Source: JAGWBD01 sp965220615 (GTDB lineage Bacteria > Chloroflexota > Anaerolineae > Aggregatilineales > Phototrophicaceae). Taken from it: DNA of 64,000 nt. Positions 8,596-17,896 of the stretch are shown here, piece by piece (position 1 is the stretch's first letter; the number at the start of each line of letters is the position of its first letter). The position numbers were made by a program, and so were the translations under genes. The notes beneath the pieces are model-generated. The model ran no database searches and was not told where the DNA came from. It saw only the letters and a list, made by a program, of their open reading frames with translations. The DNA is taken from NCBI GenBank assembly GCA_965220615.1, contig CBDCQL010000002.1, positions 434,001 to 498,000 on the forward strand, written 5' to 3'.

Positions 8596-10245
8596 ATGGA
8601 ATTTCGTGAAAATACTCTCTACTATGGCGACTGTCTGGATGTCATGGCCGACTGGCCGGACAACTGTGTGGACCTGATTTATCTCGACCCACCATTTAAC
8701 AGCAACGCCAACTACAACATTCTCTACGGGTCAAGCGCGAGTCGGCAAGCTCAGTTGCTGGCCTTTGAAGACACGTGGAGCTGGGATGGCCCCGCAGTTC
8801 GACGCGTCGAACTACTGGAAAATGCCATCGCGCACCCGGCAAATCGCGCGATAAAGGGATTGCGCATTTTACTGGATAGAACAGGAATGCTCGCTTATCT
8901 GAGTTACATGGCTGAGCGCCTGGCAATGATGAAAAGGTTGCTCAAACCGTCAGGCAGCCTGTATCTGCATTGCGATCCGACTGCCAGTCACTATCTGAAG
9001 GTTTTGCTGGACGAAATCTTCGGTAAAGACAACTTTCAAAACGAGATTGCATGGCGTCGCTTGCTCGGCGGCAAGAGCGATGCCGGCCGGTACGGACGAT
9101 CTTCGGACCGGCTCCTCTTTTACTCGAGATCTGAAAACTTTCATTTCGAACCGCCCCGTTTGCAGGGTCATGACGACAAGGTGTTGGACAGCTGGTACAG
9201 CAAGCAGGATGAACACGGAGCGTATGCGAGTCGGCCGTTGACTGCTGCAGGCCCATCCGGCGGCGACAGCGGACAACCCTGGCGCGATATCTCCCCGACC
9301 GGCCATTGGACGGTCCCCCGAATTCTGCAGCAAAGGTATGAACGGGAAACTGGAAACATCCTGAAAGGTACTGTTCGGGAACGTCTGGAAATCCTTGCCC
9401 GAAGTGGATTCATTGATTTTAGCTCAAGCGGACTGCCATCCTGGCGGCGCTATCTGGATGAAGCAAACCCGCCTCGCGTCCATGACCTGTGGTTTGATGA
9501 TGAAGTCAGACCCATTGGCCGCACCAGCAAGGAGCGACTGGGATACCCGACGCAAAAGCCGGTCGCACTGCTTGAGCGCATTATTTCAGCATCTTCGAGA
9601 GCAGGAGATATCGTTCTCGATCCTTTCTGTGGTTGTGGCACGACTGTTGCTGCTGCACACAACCTTGGCCGTCGCTGGCTGGGAATAGATGTCTCGCCCT
9701 TCGCCATCAAACTCATCGTTAAGCGCCGTTTTCCGGGCATGCACATAGACACGCTGGGCTTTCCGGTAGATATGGAAGGTGCCACCGTCTTGGCACGCGA
9801 AAACCCCTTCGATTTTGAGAAATGGGCCATTGATTGCATTACCGGGATGGTGCCCAACACCAGCCAACGAGGTGACGGAGGAGTTGACGGACGCGGAACA
9901 CTGATCCTGAAGCCTGAAAATTACAGCGACCAAGTGTTGGCACAGGTAAAGGGCGGAAGTTACAGCATCGGGCAGTTACGCGACTTCCTGCACACGGTGG
10001 AGCGCGAGAAAGCAGCACTGGGCGTTTTTATCACCTTGCATGCTCTGCAAGGTCGCCAGCGTCAAAACGCAGAGGCTGAACTGGCCGGAGTCGGTGAACT
10101 CTCTCTGGGGGCCTCGACATTCCCGCGCGCGCAACTGTGGTCGATTGAAAACTGGTTTGCGGACCGATTGCCGCACTTACCAGTGCTTGCGGACCCCTTT
10201 ACTGGCAAGGCCATTCCCGAAGAGTTGCAAACGCGCTTCCTGTGA
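8596..10245 (+). CDS. Beta-class adenine-specific DNA methyltransferase with C-terminal Mrr-like nuclease domain
   Basis: A 549-residue protein. Motif IV DPPF (residues 31-34) comes before the SAM-binding motif I (DPFCGCGTT, near residue 337), the order of beta-class N6-adenine or N4-cytosine methylases; DPPF favours adenine. After about residue 400 comes RGDGGVDG (near 425) and then AQVK (near 451), the (D/E)GGxDG...QxK pattern of Mrr-type PD-(D/E)XK nucleases. The polypeptide may therefore both modify and cut, or sense DNA. I chose ATG 8596 because AGGGG lies just upstream; an earlier in-frame ATG at 8569 has no such site. The coding DNA is visibly lower in GC (about 50% by eye) than its neighbours (about 67%), a sign of transfer. 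Its stop overlaps the recJ start. Confidence 0.85.
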   Translation: MEFRENTLYYGDCLDVMADWPDNCVDLIYLDPPFNSNANYNILYGSSASRQAQLLAFEDTWSWDGPAVRRVELLENAIAHPANRAIKGLRILLDRTGMLAYLSYMAERLAMMKRLLKPSGSLYLHCDPTASHYLKVLLDEIFGKDNFQNEIAWRRLLGGKSDAGRYGRSSDRLLFYSRSENFHFEPPRLQGHDDKVLDSWYSKQDEHGAYASRPLTAAGPSGGDSGQPWRDISPTGHWTVPRILQQRYERETGNILKGTVRERLEILARSGFIDFSSSGLPSWRRYLDEANPPRVHDLWFDDEVRPIGRTSKERLGYPTQKPVALLERIISASSRAGDIVLDPFCGCGTTVAAAHNLGRRWLGIDVSPFAIKLIVKRRFPGMHIDTLGFPVDMEGATVLARENPFDFEKWAIDCITGMVPNTSQRGDGGVDGRGTLILKPENYSDQVLAQVKGGSYSIGQLRDFLHTVEREKAALGVFITLHALQGRQRQNAEAELAGVGELSLGASTFPRAQLWSIENWFADRLPHLPVLADPFTGKAIPEELQTRFL

Positions 10246-12509
10246 CCCTCTGGCGAGAGGCGACGCCGGTACCCGTGCCGGCGGCGCTGGCGGAGGCCGT
10301 CGGCGGGCACCCGCTGGTCGCGCAGACCCTGGCGCAGCGCGGCATCCTCACGCCCACGGAAGCGCGCCGCTTTCTCGACCCCGACCACTATTCCCCCGCA
10401 GCCCCCGACGAATTGCCCGACATGGACGCGGCCGTCTCCTGCCTGCAGCGCGTCATCCGCGAGCGGGGCGAAGTCCTCGTCTGGGGCGACTTCGACGTCG
10501 ACGGCCAGACGGCGACCGCGCTGCTGGTCACGGCGCTGCGCGACCTGGGCGCGAGGGTGCGTTGGCACGTCCCCAACCGCTTCCGCGAGGGTCACGGCCT
10601 GCATTTGCCCACGCTGCGTCAGAAACTGGGCGACGCCGACCTGCTGCTGACCTGCGATACCGGCATCGGCGCGTATGACGCGCTCGCCTGGGCGCGGGGG
10701 CAGGGCGTGACGATCGTGGTCACCGACCACCACAAGTTGACGGACTCGCTGCCGCTGGCCAGCGCCGTCATCAATCCGCAGCGCCTGGCGGAGGGGCACG
10801 CCCTGCGCGAGTTGCCGGGCGTAGGCACGGCCTTCAAGCTCATTGAGGCGCTCTACGGGGATCGCAGCTGCGAGCATTTGCTGGACCTGGTGGCCCTCGG
10901 CATCGTGGCGGACGTCATGCGTCAGGTGGACGACACGCGCTGGCTGCTGCAACGAGGTCTGCAGGTGTTGCGCGCCACGGAGCGACCAGGACTGCGCGCC
11001 CTGATGGCGGCGATCGGCATCCGGCCCGCGGCATTGACGGAGAGCGACATCGGCTACGCGCTGGCGCCGCGACTCAACTCATTCGGTCGTCTGGCGGATG
11101 CCAGCGCGGGTGTTGAGTTGCTGACCGGCGACGACACGGGGAGAATCGCTGCGTTGGTGAAAGACGTGGAGGAGCTCAACCGCAAGCGGCGCTTCCTCAC
11201 GCAGCAGGTGGAGGCCTCGGCGCAACAGCAGATCGAAAGGGACCCCTCACTGCTGGACTACGCGGCCCTGGTGCTGAGTCAGCCGGGCTGGCATGGCGGC
11301 GTGCTGGGCATCGTCGCCGGCCGACTTGCAGAGGCATATGGCCGCCCGGCGCTCTTGCTGGGCGAGCAGAACGGACTTGCCAGCGGATCGGCGCGCTCAG
11401 TCGCCGGCTGTGACATTGTGGCGGCGCTGGATACCCAGGCGGACCTGCTGGCTGGTCATGGCGGCCACAGCATGGCGGCGGGACTGCGTATGGATTCCAC
11501 TCATGTCCCTGCATTTCGGCGCGGCCTGTCACGGGCTGTGCGCGAGCAAAGGGGGGACGATCCGCCGCCGCCGGAACTGCAGATCGACGCCAGCGTGAAG
11601 CTGGAGGAGGTCTCGCTGGACCTGGCGCGGCAACTGGGACGCCTGGCGCCCTTTGGCAACGGCAATCCGCCCCTGACGCTCATGGCGCGCGACCTGCGGA
11701 TGCTGCGTCGACGAGGTCTGGGCCAACGGGGCGACCATCTTGAATTGACCGTGGCGGACGCCGATGACGTGCAACGTCGCGTCATCTGGTGGTCAGGCGA
11801 TGCCGACGCGCTGCCTCAGGGTCCCTTCGACATGGCCTTCACCTTGCGCGAAAATGAGTACAGGGGGCAGCGCGAAGCCCTGCTGGAGTGGCTGGGCGCC
11901 CGCGTTCGCGAGGGCGAAGTCGTCGTCCGGCGGCGCACCTGGCGCGCGATCGACTGTCGCCGTCATCCGACGCCCCGTGAGCGCCTGACCGAATTGCTGG
12001 CCGCAGAACCGGATGCCCAGGTCTGGCGCGAAGGTCAGACAGAACTGGAGGGCGTGGACCGCTTTTCCTTGCGGCCGGCGCGGATGCTGGTGGTCTGGAC
12101 GATTCCGCCGGACGCGGTCACCTGGCAGGCGGCGCTGAAGGCCGTCGGGCCGCAGCAAGTGGCGCTCTTTGCGCAGGAACCGCCATGGAACAAGGCACAG
12201 GACTTGCTGAAACAGGTGGCGGGCATGGCGAAATTCGCCCTGCAGCGACGCGACGGCGTCCTGTCGCTGGACCTGCTGGCGGTCCGCACTGCGCAACCCC
12301 AACTGACGATCCAGACCTGTATCGACTGGCTTGATAGAAGCAGCCAACTGCGTTTTGCGCGCGTCGACGAAGACAGCTGGGTGGTGACGCGGGCCGCCGA
12401 CGGCCTGGCCCAACCGCCCAACCAGGACATCGGTGAGCGTCTGCGCTCGCAAATGCAGGAGAGTGCGGCCTGGCGTCGTCACTGGCGGCGACGGAGCTTT
12501 TCCGTCTGA
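10242..12509 (+). CDS. recJ: Single-stranded-DNA-specific exonuclease RecJ (long form)
   Basis: A 755-residue DHH-family nuclease. Motif I is DFDVDG (residues 83-88), a metal motif is Asp139 (CDTGIG), and the signature TDHH is at 161-164. The DHHA1 motif GGHSMAAG follows, and then an OB-like region. RecJ degrades 5' ends of single-stranded DNA in recombination and mismatch or base repair. At 755 residues it exceeds the common 550-600 by a C-terminal region of unknown role, as in some other long RecJ proteins. The GTG start overlaps the methyltransferase stop (GTGA), so the two are translationally coupled. The placement beside AddAB-like genes fits a resection/repair cluster interrupted by the methyltransferase. 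Confidence 0.93.
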   Translation: MTLWREATPVPVPAALAEAVGGHPLVAQTLAQRGILTPTEARRFLDPDHYSPAAPDELPDMDAAVSCLQRVIRERGEVLVWGDFDVDGQTATALLVTALRDLGARVRWHVPNRFREGHGLHLPTLRQKLGDADLLLTCDTGIGAYDALAWARGQGVTIVVTDHHKLTDSLPLASAVINPQRLAEGHALRELPGVGTAFKLIEALYGDRSCEHLLDLVALGIVADVMRQVDDTRWLLQRGLQVLRATERPGLRALMAAIGIRPAALTESDIGYALAPRLNSFGRLADASAGVELLTGDDTGRIAALVKDVEELNRKRRFLTQQVEASAQQQIERDPSLLDYAALVLSQPGWHGGVLGIVAGRLAEAYGRPALLLGEQNGLASGSARSVAGCDIVAALDTQADLLAGHGGHSMAAGLRMDSTHVPAFRRGLSRAVREQRGDDPPPPELQIDASVKLEEVSLDLARQLGRLAPFGNGNPPLTLMARDLRMLRRRGLGQRGDHLELTVADADDVQRRVIWWSGDADALPQGPFDMAFTLRENEYRGQREALLEWLGARVREGEVVVRRRTWRAIDCRRHPTPRERLTELLAAEPDAQVWREGQTELEGVDRFSLRPARMLVVWTIPPDAVTWQAALKAVGPQQVALFAQEPPWNKAQDLLKQVAGMAKFALQRRDGVLSLDLLAVRTAQPQLTIQTCIDWLDRSSQLRFARVDEDSWVVTRAADGLAQPPNQDIGERLRSQMQESAAWRRHWRRRSFSV

Positions 12510-12572
12510 ACACGTCGCCATGACGCAACCCGTGCGCTATTTTCAGAGGCGAACAGCAGACAGGAAGGGACG

Positions 12573-13856
12573 ATGAGCGCCCGCGAGAACGTCTTCACAA
12601 TGGATACCTCCAGCATCAAGTTCGGCCCGGGCGCGACCCGCGAACTCGGCGAGGACATGGCCGCGCTGGGCGCCAGACGGGTGATGCTGCTGACGGATGC
12701 CAATCTGGCGACCGGGGAGCAGGTCGAGGTCGCGCGCGAATCGCTGGACCGGGCGGGCATCAATACCGTGTTGTTCACCCGCGTGCGCGTGGAGCCGAGC
12801 GACGCCTCGTTCCGCGAGGCAATCGACTTCGGGCAGAAGGGCAACTTCGATGGCTACGTGGCGGTCGGCGGTGGCTCGGTGATTGACACGGCCAAGGTGG
12901 TCAACCTCTACGACTGCTGGCCGCCCGCTGACTTTCTCGATTACGTGAATCCACCCATCGGCCGTGGCCTGCCCGTGCCAGGGCCGCTCAAACCGTTGAT
13001 CGCCGTGCCGACGACGGCCGGCACCGGCAGCGAGACCACCGGCGTCGCCATTTTCGATTACGAGTCCCTGCGCGCCAAGACCGGAATCGCCCACCGCGCC
13101 CTGCGTCCCACGCTGGGCATCATCGACCCGCACAACACGGCCACGCTGCCGCCCATGGTAGCGGCCTGTAGCGGTCTGGACGTGCTCAGCCACGCCATTG
13201 AGTCCCTGACCGCGCTGGCCTATTCGCAGCGGCCCGCGCCGGAGAACCCCCAGGCCCGACCCGCCTACCAGGGCGCCAACCCGGTCAGTGACATCTGGGC
13301 GGCGGAGGCCCTGCGCATGGTGGGCGCCAACCTGCTGCGCGCCATCCGGGACCCCGACGACGTGGAGGCCCGCGGCAACATGCTGCTGGCGGCCGCCTCG
13401 GCCGGTATCGGCTTCGGCAACGCCGGCGTGCACCTGCCGCACGGCATGTCCTATCCGGTCTCGGGCATGGTGCGCGACTTTCTGCCGGAGGGCTACTACG
13501 TCAACCACGCCATAGTGCCGCACGGCATGGCGGTCATCCTCAATGCGCCGGCGGTTTTCCGCTTTACGGCCAGCGCCAATCCGGAGCGGCATTTGCTGGC
13601 TGCGCGCTTGCTGGGTCTGGACGTGTGCGATGCGGCGCCGGAGGACGTCGGCGAGATTCTGGCTCAGGGGATCATCGACATCATGCAGGCGACCGAAATG
13701 CCCAACGGTCTGGCGGCGCTGGGTTACCGCGAGACGGACGCCCCGGCGCTGGCCGACGGCACCCTGCCGCAGCACCGCGTCACAAAGCTGTCGCCGCGCC
13801 CGGCGGAGCGTGACGACCTGATTGAGTTGTTCCGCGCGGCCATGCGCTACTGGTAG
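12573..13856 (+). CDS. Iron-containing alcohol dehydrogenase, hydroxyacid-oxoacid transhydrogenase type
   Basis: A 427-residue type III (Fe) alcohol dehydrogenase. The nucleotide-binding GGGSVIDTAK and TTAGTGSE motifs are present, as are metal-site regions around GLDVLSHAIES, GVHLPHGMSYP and HAIVPHGMAV. The extra segment with many Pro and Ala residues after SLTALAYSQR, and the HGMSYPVSGM motif, are typical of the ADHFE1/HOT branch. That branch couples oxidation of 4-hydroxybutyrate to reduction of 2-oxoglutarate. The enzyme could also be another alcohol dehydrogenase, as substrate cannot be read from sequence. An AGGAAGG site lies 6 nt before the ATG. It converges on the arabinofuranosidase gene with no spacer between stops (13856/13857). 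Confidence 0.85.
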   Translation: MSARENVFTMDTSSIKFGPGATRELGEDMAALGARRVMLLTDANLATGEQVEVARESLDRAGINTVLFTRVRVEPSDASFREAIDFGQKGNFDGYVAVGGGSVIDTAKVVNLYDCWPPADFLDYVNPPIGRGLPVPGPLKPLIAVPTTAGTGSETTGVAIFDYESLRAKTGIAHRALRPTLGIIDPHNTATLPPMVAACSGLDVLSHAIESLTALAYSQRPAPENPQARPAYQGANPVSDIWAAEALRMVGANLLRAIRDPDDVEARGNMLLAAASAGIGFGNAGVHLPHGMSYPVSGMVRDFLPEGYYVNHAIVPHGMAVILNAPAVFRFTASANPERHLLAARLLGLDVCDAAPEDVGEILAQGIIDIMQATEMPNGLAALGYRETDAPALADGTLPQHRVTKLSPRPAERDDLIELFRAAMRYW

Positions 13857-15359
13857 TCAGACCCGACGAAGCATCAACTCCAGGGCGGTGAAGGACAGCG
13901 GCGGCAACAGCACTTCGCCGCCGGTTTCAACTGACTGTAGCGCCAGCGGCCGCGCCACGACCCTGTTGGGCTCTTCGAAGCTGTTGGCGGCCTTCGGGTC
14001 AGTGCCAGCCAGTTGCCAGGCTCCCGATACCCGCGGCAGGACGTTTTGCCAATGGAAGCTGAGCGGGAGCGTTTCGCTCTGGCTGCGATTGACCAGGAAG
14101 AGGGCTCCCAGACGCGTCTCCGGGTCGTGCGTGGCGGAGACGTCCAGCAGCGGCACGTCGCCATACTGCTTCGTTTCGTGCCGCGGCGCATCGACCAGCA
14201 CGTCCAGCGAGTTGCCGCCGGCCAGCCGACTGAAGAGCAGGAAAGGGTAGTAGATTGACTGTTTCAGCAGGGCGTCCGTCTCGGTCAGGATGGGCGCTAT
14301 GACGTTGACGATCTGCGCGAGGCAGGCGATTTTCAGCACGTCGGCGCGGCGCAGAAAGACGTTGAGCCACTGGGCCGCCACAAGGGCGTCTTCCAGATTG
14401 TAGACCTCCTCGATGAGCCGCGGCGCCTCGTTCCAGCCGCCCTGCATTTGTTGGGCCTTGTACCAGATGTTCCACTCGTCCCAGGAGAGAAAAACGTCCC
14501 TTTTTGAGCGCGTCTTCGCCCTGACGTAGCGCAGCACCCCTTCCAGGGTCGCGACGTAGTCCTCAAGGCCGACGGCGGTGGCGAGGTAGGAGTCTGTGTC
14601 GTCGTCGCGGTTGGCGGCGTAGTAGTGCATCGAATGGTAATCGACTTGATCGTAGCAGTGTTCGAGCGCGATGCGGTCCCACTCCGGGTAGGTCGGCATC
14701 ATCGAACTTGAGGAGCCGCAAAGCACAAGCTCGATGTCCGGGTCATGCCAACGCATCATTTTGGCGGCTTCCAATGCTTTGCGGCCGTACTCATCGGCCT
14801 CCAGATGACCGATCTGCCATGGGCCGTCCATCTCGTTGCCGATGCACCAGTATTTGACGCCATGCGCCTGCCCGTGCCCGTTGGCGACCCGCATGTCGGC
14901 GTACTTCGTGCCGGGCGGGGCGTTGCAGTATTCGACCAGGTTGGCGGCGTCCTGGATTCTGCCCGTGCCCATGTTGACGCCCAGCATCGGCTGGCTGTCG
15001 ATCCGGCGGCAGAAGTCGATGAATTCGTCCGTGCCGAACTGGTTGCTTTCGACGGACTGCCAGGCCAGGTCGCGCCGCGCCGGCCGCTGCTCACGCGGGC
15101 CGACGCCATCCTCCCAGTGGTAGCCGCTGAGAAAGTTGCCGCCGGGGTAACGAATGGAGCGGAAATCCAGTTCCCGCAGGGCTGCCAGCACGTCGCGACG
15201 CAGGCCGTTTTCGTCGGCGTGTGGGGAGTCCGGCTCGTAGATGCCGCCATAGATGCAACGGCCCATGTGCTCGGCGAAGCCGCTGAAGAGCAGCGGCGAG
15301 ACCGGGCTGATGACGCGGTTGACGTCGATATGGATGTGGGCGACTGTACTATGCGGCAT
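13857..15359 (-). CDS. GH51 alpha-L-arabinofuranosidase, copy A
   Basis: A 500-residue intracellular glycoside hydrolase of family 51 with no signal peptide. The acid/base Glu176 lies in GNEMDG and the nucleophile Glu295 in SWDEWN; both positions agree with well-studied GH51 enzymes. It removes L-arabinose from short arabino-oligosaccharides taken up by the adjacent ABC transporter. It is the last gene of the minus-strand operon and is almost colinear with copy B, with the same catalytic residue numbers. Just upstream lies a remnant of the permease gene 3' end, so this copy arose by tandem duplication. A GGAG site lies about 8 nt before ATG 15359. Confidence 0.93.
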   Translation of the reverse strand: MPHSTVAHIHIDVNRVISPVSPLLFSGFAEHMGRCIYGGIYEPDSPHADENGLRRDVLAALRELDFRSIRYPGGNFLSGYHWEDGVGPREQRPARRDLAWQSVESNQFGTDEFIDFCRRIDSQPMLGVNMGTGRIQDAANLVEYCNAPPGTKYADMRVANGHGQAHGVKYWCIGNEMDGPWQIGHLEADEYGRKALEAAKMMRWHDPDIELVLCGSSSSMMPTYPEWDRIALEHCYDQVDYHSMHYYAANRDDDTDSYLATAVGLEDYVATLEGVLRYVRAKTRSKRDVFLSWDEWNIWYKAQQMQGGWNEAPRLIEEVYNLEDALVAAQWLNVFLRRADVLKIACLAQIVNVIAPILTETDALLKQSIYYPFLLFSRLAGGNSLDVLVDAPRHETKQYGDVPLLDVSATHDPETRLGALFLVNRSQSETLPLSFHWQNVLPRVSGAWQLAGTDPKAANSFEEPNRVVARPLALQSVETGGEVLLPPLSFTALELMLRRV

Positions 15360-15407
15360 GGACAGGTCTCCAGGCTAAAGGTCAGGCCTGCGATTATGAC
15401 ACCGGAG

Positions 15408-15488
15408 TCAACGGTCGCCCATGTCGCCGGTCAGGGCCCTGCCTTGGATGCTGTTGTGCCGGAAGATGGCGAAAATTGCCAGCTGGCG
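15408..15488 (-). pseudogene. Remnant of the MalG-like permease 3' end (duplication scar)
   Basis: Read on the minus strand, these about 81 bases give RRQLAIFAIFRHNSIQG followed by RALTGDMGDR and a TGA stop at 15408. The intact permease gene ends IVYIIFQRRIIQG, then VTLTGGMGGR and its stop. The alignment runs through the stop codon and begins directly after the stop of GH51 copy B. It is therefore the tail of a second permease copy left when a segment reaching from the 3' end of the permease gene through GH51 was duplicated. It has no start codon or upstream domain and is not a gene. Confidence 0.8.
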
Positions 15489-15492
15489 CCGA

Positions 15493-16989
15493 TCAGCGCA
15501 GCATCATCTCGAAAGCTGTGAAGGACAGCGGCGGCAGCAGCAATTGGCTGCCACTTTCGATCGACGGGGCGGCCAGCGGCCGCGCAACGACCCGTTTCGG
15601 TTCTTCGAAGCTGTTGACGGCTTTCGGGTCCGTGCCGCTGAGTCGCCAGGCCCGGACATTGAGCGGCCGCACGTTTTGCCAGTGGAAGCTGAGCGGGAGC
15701 GACTCGCTCTGGCTGCGGTTGACCAGGAAGAGGGCGCCCAGACCCGTCTCCGGATCGTGGGTGGCGGCGACGTCCAGCAGGGGCACGTCGCCATACTTCT
15801 TCGTCTCATACCGCGGAGCCTGCAGCAGCACGTCGAGTGAGTTGCCGCTGGCCAGCCGGCTGAAGAGCAGAAAGGGATAGTAGATGGACTGCTTCAGCAA
15901 GGCATCTTTTTCGGTGAGGATGGGCGCGATAACGTTGACGATCTGCGCCAGGCAGGCGATTTTCAGCACGTCCGCGCGGCGCAGGAAGACATTGAGCCAC
16001 TGGGCCGCCACCAGGGCATCCTCGAGTGTGTAGACTTCCTCGATGAGTCGGGGCGCCTGTTGCCAGTTGCCTTTCACTTTCCCGTAGTCGCCCGAAATGT
16101 TCCATTCGTCCCAGGAGAGGTAGACGTCCCGTTTGCTGCGCGTTTTCGCCTTGACGTAGCGCAGCACGCCCTCCAGCGTGTCGACGAATTCCTCCAGCTT
16201 GATCGTCGTGGCGAGGAAGCTGTCCGTGTCGTTATCGCGGTTGTCGGCATAGAGGTGCATGGAGTGGTAATCGACCTGCTCGTAACAATGCTCAAGGGCG
16301 ATGCGGTCCCATTCCGGGAAGGATGGCATCTGCCACGTGGAGGAGCCGCAGAGCACGAGCTCGATGGCCGGGTCGTGCCAGCGCATCATTTTGGCCGCTT
16401 CCAGCGCCTTGCGGCCATACTCATGCGCCTCCAGATGGCCGATCTGCCAGGGGCCGTCCATCTCGTTGCCCAGGCACCAGTACTTCACGCCCTGTGGCTG
16501 CCGGTGACCGCTGGCGACGCGCATGTCGGCGTACTTCGTGCCGGGCGGAGCGTTGCAGTATTCGACCAGGTTGGCGGCGTCCTGGATGCTGCCCGTGCCC
16601 AGGTTGACGCCCAACATGGGTTCGCTGCTGATTTTGCAGCAGAAGTCGATGAATTCGTCAGTGCCGAAGTGGTTGCTCTCGAGAGTTTGCCAGGCCAGGT
16701 CGCGACGCGCCGGCCGCTGGTCACGCGGGCCAACGCCATCCTCCCAGTGGTAGCCGCTGAGGAAGTTGCCGCCCGGGTAGCGAATGCTGCGGAAGTTGAG
16801 TTCGCGCAGGGCCGCCAGGACATCACGACGCAAGCCGTTTTTGTCAGCGTGCGGGGAACCGGGATCGTAGATGCCGCCATAAATACAGCGCCCCATGTGT
16901 TCGGCGAAGCCGCTGAAGAGCAGGGGCGAGACCGGGCTGATGACTCGGTTCGTGTCGATGTAAAGGTGAGCTGTCTTGTTGTCGGACAC
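15493..16989 (-). CDS. GH51 alpha-L-arabinofuranosidase, copy B
   Basis: A 498-residue GH51 enzyme with acid/base Glu176 (GNEMDG) and nucleophile Glu295 (SWDEWN), and no signal peptide. I chose the GTG start at 16989 because GGAAGGA lies 7 nt upstream. This start also gives the same numbering as copy A and removes an overlap with the permease gene. Differences from copy A cluster after the nucleophile, where this copy has NISGDYGKVKGNWQQ against NIWYKAQQMQGGWNE, near the active-site rim, so substrate preference may differ. It lies directly downstream of the two permease genes. Expected role: hydrolysis of imported arabinosides. Confidence 0.92.
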   Translation of the reverse strand: MSDNKTAHLYIDTNRVISPVSPLLFSGFAEHMGRCIYGGIYDPGSPHADKNGLRRDVLAALRELNFRSIRYPGGNFLSGYHWEDGVGPRDQRPARRDLAWQTLESNHFGTDEFIDFCCKISSEPMLGVNLGTGSIQDAANLVEYCNAPPGTKYADMRVASGHRQPQGVKYWCLGNEMDGPWQIGHLEAHEYGRKALEAAKMMRWHDPAIELVLCGSSTWQMPSFPEWDRIALEHCYEQVDYHSMHLYADNRDNDTDSFLATTIKLEEFVDTLEGVLRYVKAKTRSKRDVYLSWDEWNISGDYGKVKGNWQQAPRLIEEVYTLEDALVAAQWLNVFLRRADVLKIACLAQIVNVIAPILTEKDALLKQSIYYPFLLFSRLASGNSLDVLLQAPRYETKKYGDVPLLDVAATHDPETGLGALFLVNRSQSESLPLSFHWQNVRPLNVRAWRLSGTDPKAVNSFEEPKRVVARPLAAPSIESGSQLLLPPLSFTAFEMMLR

Positions 16990-17023
16990 TGGCGTTCCTT
17001 CCCTGTGGAGTTCCCAAGTCCTT

Positions 17024-17878
17024 TTAGCGGCCGCCCATCCCACCCGTCAGGGTCACGCCCTGAATGATGCGGCGCTGGAAGATGATGTAGACGATCAGGA
17101 TGGGAATGGTGGAAAGCACGGCGCCGGCAAGCACCATGGGGCGGTACTGCATGCCGTAGGCCGAGTTGAGGATAGTCAGTCCCACCGGCAGGGTGCGGGT
17201 CTCCAGGCTGTTGGTGACGATGAAAGGCCAGAAGAGGTCGTTGTAGTGACCCAGAAAGACGAAGATGGCCAGCGCCGTCAGCGCGTTGGACGAGAGCGGC
17301 AAAACGATCCGCGTGAAGCGACGCAGGTAGCCGGCGCCATCCATCACGGCCGCTTCCTCCAGTTCATGCGGAATCTGCATAAAGAACTGTCGCAGCAGGA
17401 AGACGCCAAAGACGTTGGCCGCACCCGGGAAGACCAGGGCGTTGAAGCTGTCCAGCCACCTCAGGTCGCGCATCAACAGGTAGTTGGGGATGAGGGTGAC
17501 CTGGGAAGGGATCATGATGGTCACCAGCAGGAGCGCAAAGAGGGCGTTGCTGCCACGAAAACGCAGGCGCGCGAAAGCGTAGGCCGCCGGCGCGCAAATG
17601 ACCAGCACGGCAAGGGTATGGCCCGTCGCCGCCACCATGCTGTTCCGCAGCCACAGGTCGAGACGCAGGTCCTGGCGCGTGAGCACGTCGTTGTAATTGA
17701 AAAGCGTCGGGTTGACGGGAATGATCTGCGGCGGCCAGCGAGTGACTTCCTGGTTGGTCATCAGGGACTGTGAGAAGACCACCAGCATGGGCATAAACAC
17801 GAAGAGGGACAGCGCCACCAGCACCAGATTGGCCCGGAAATTACTGTGCCACGCGCGTGTTGGATGTATGGATGCCAT
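17024..17878 (-). CDS. Carbohydrate ABC transporter permease, MalG family
   Basis: A 284-residue inner-membrane protein with about six hydrophobic segments and the EAA loop typical of this family (EEAAVMDGAG, then FTRIVLPLS). This loop docks on the ATPase. It ends with the conserved GVTLTGGMGG tail of MalG-type sugar permeases. AGGAGG lies 8 nt before ATG 17878. It pairs with the MalF-type gene upstream, 18 bases away. No ATPase is encoded in this operon, so a shared MsmX/UgpC-type ATPase from elsewhere is probably used. A duplicate of its last codons survives between the two GH51 genes. Confidence 0.92.
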   Translation of the reverse strand: MASIHPTRAWHSNFRANLVLVALSLFVFMPMLVVFSQSLMTNQEVTRWPPQIIPVNPTLFNYNDVLTRQDLRLDLWLRNSMVAATGHTLAVLVICAPAAYAFARLRFRGSNALFALLLVTIMIPSQVTLIPNYLLMRDLRWLDSFNALVFPGAANVFGVFLLRQFFMQIPHELEEAAVMDGAGYLRRFTRIVLPLSSNALTALAIFVFLGHYNDLFWPFIVTNSLETRTLPVGLTILNSAYGMQYRPMVLAGAVLSTIPILIVYIIFQRRIIQGVTLTGGMGGR

Positions 17879-17896
17879 GGTCCGGCCCTCCTGGTA

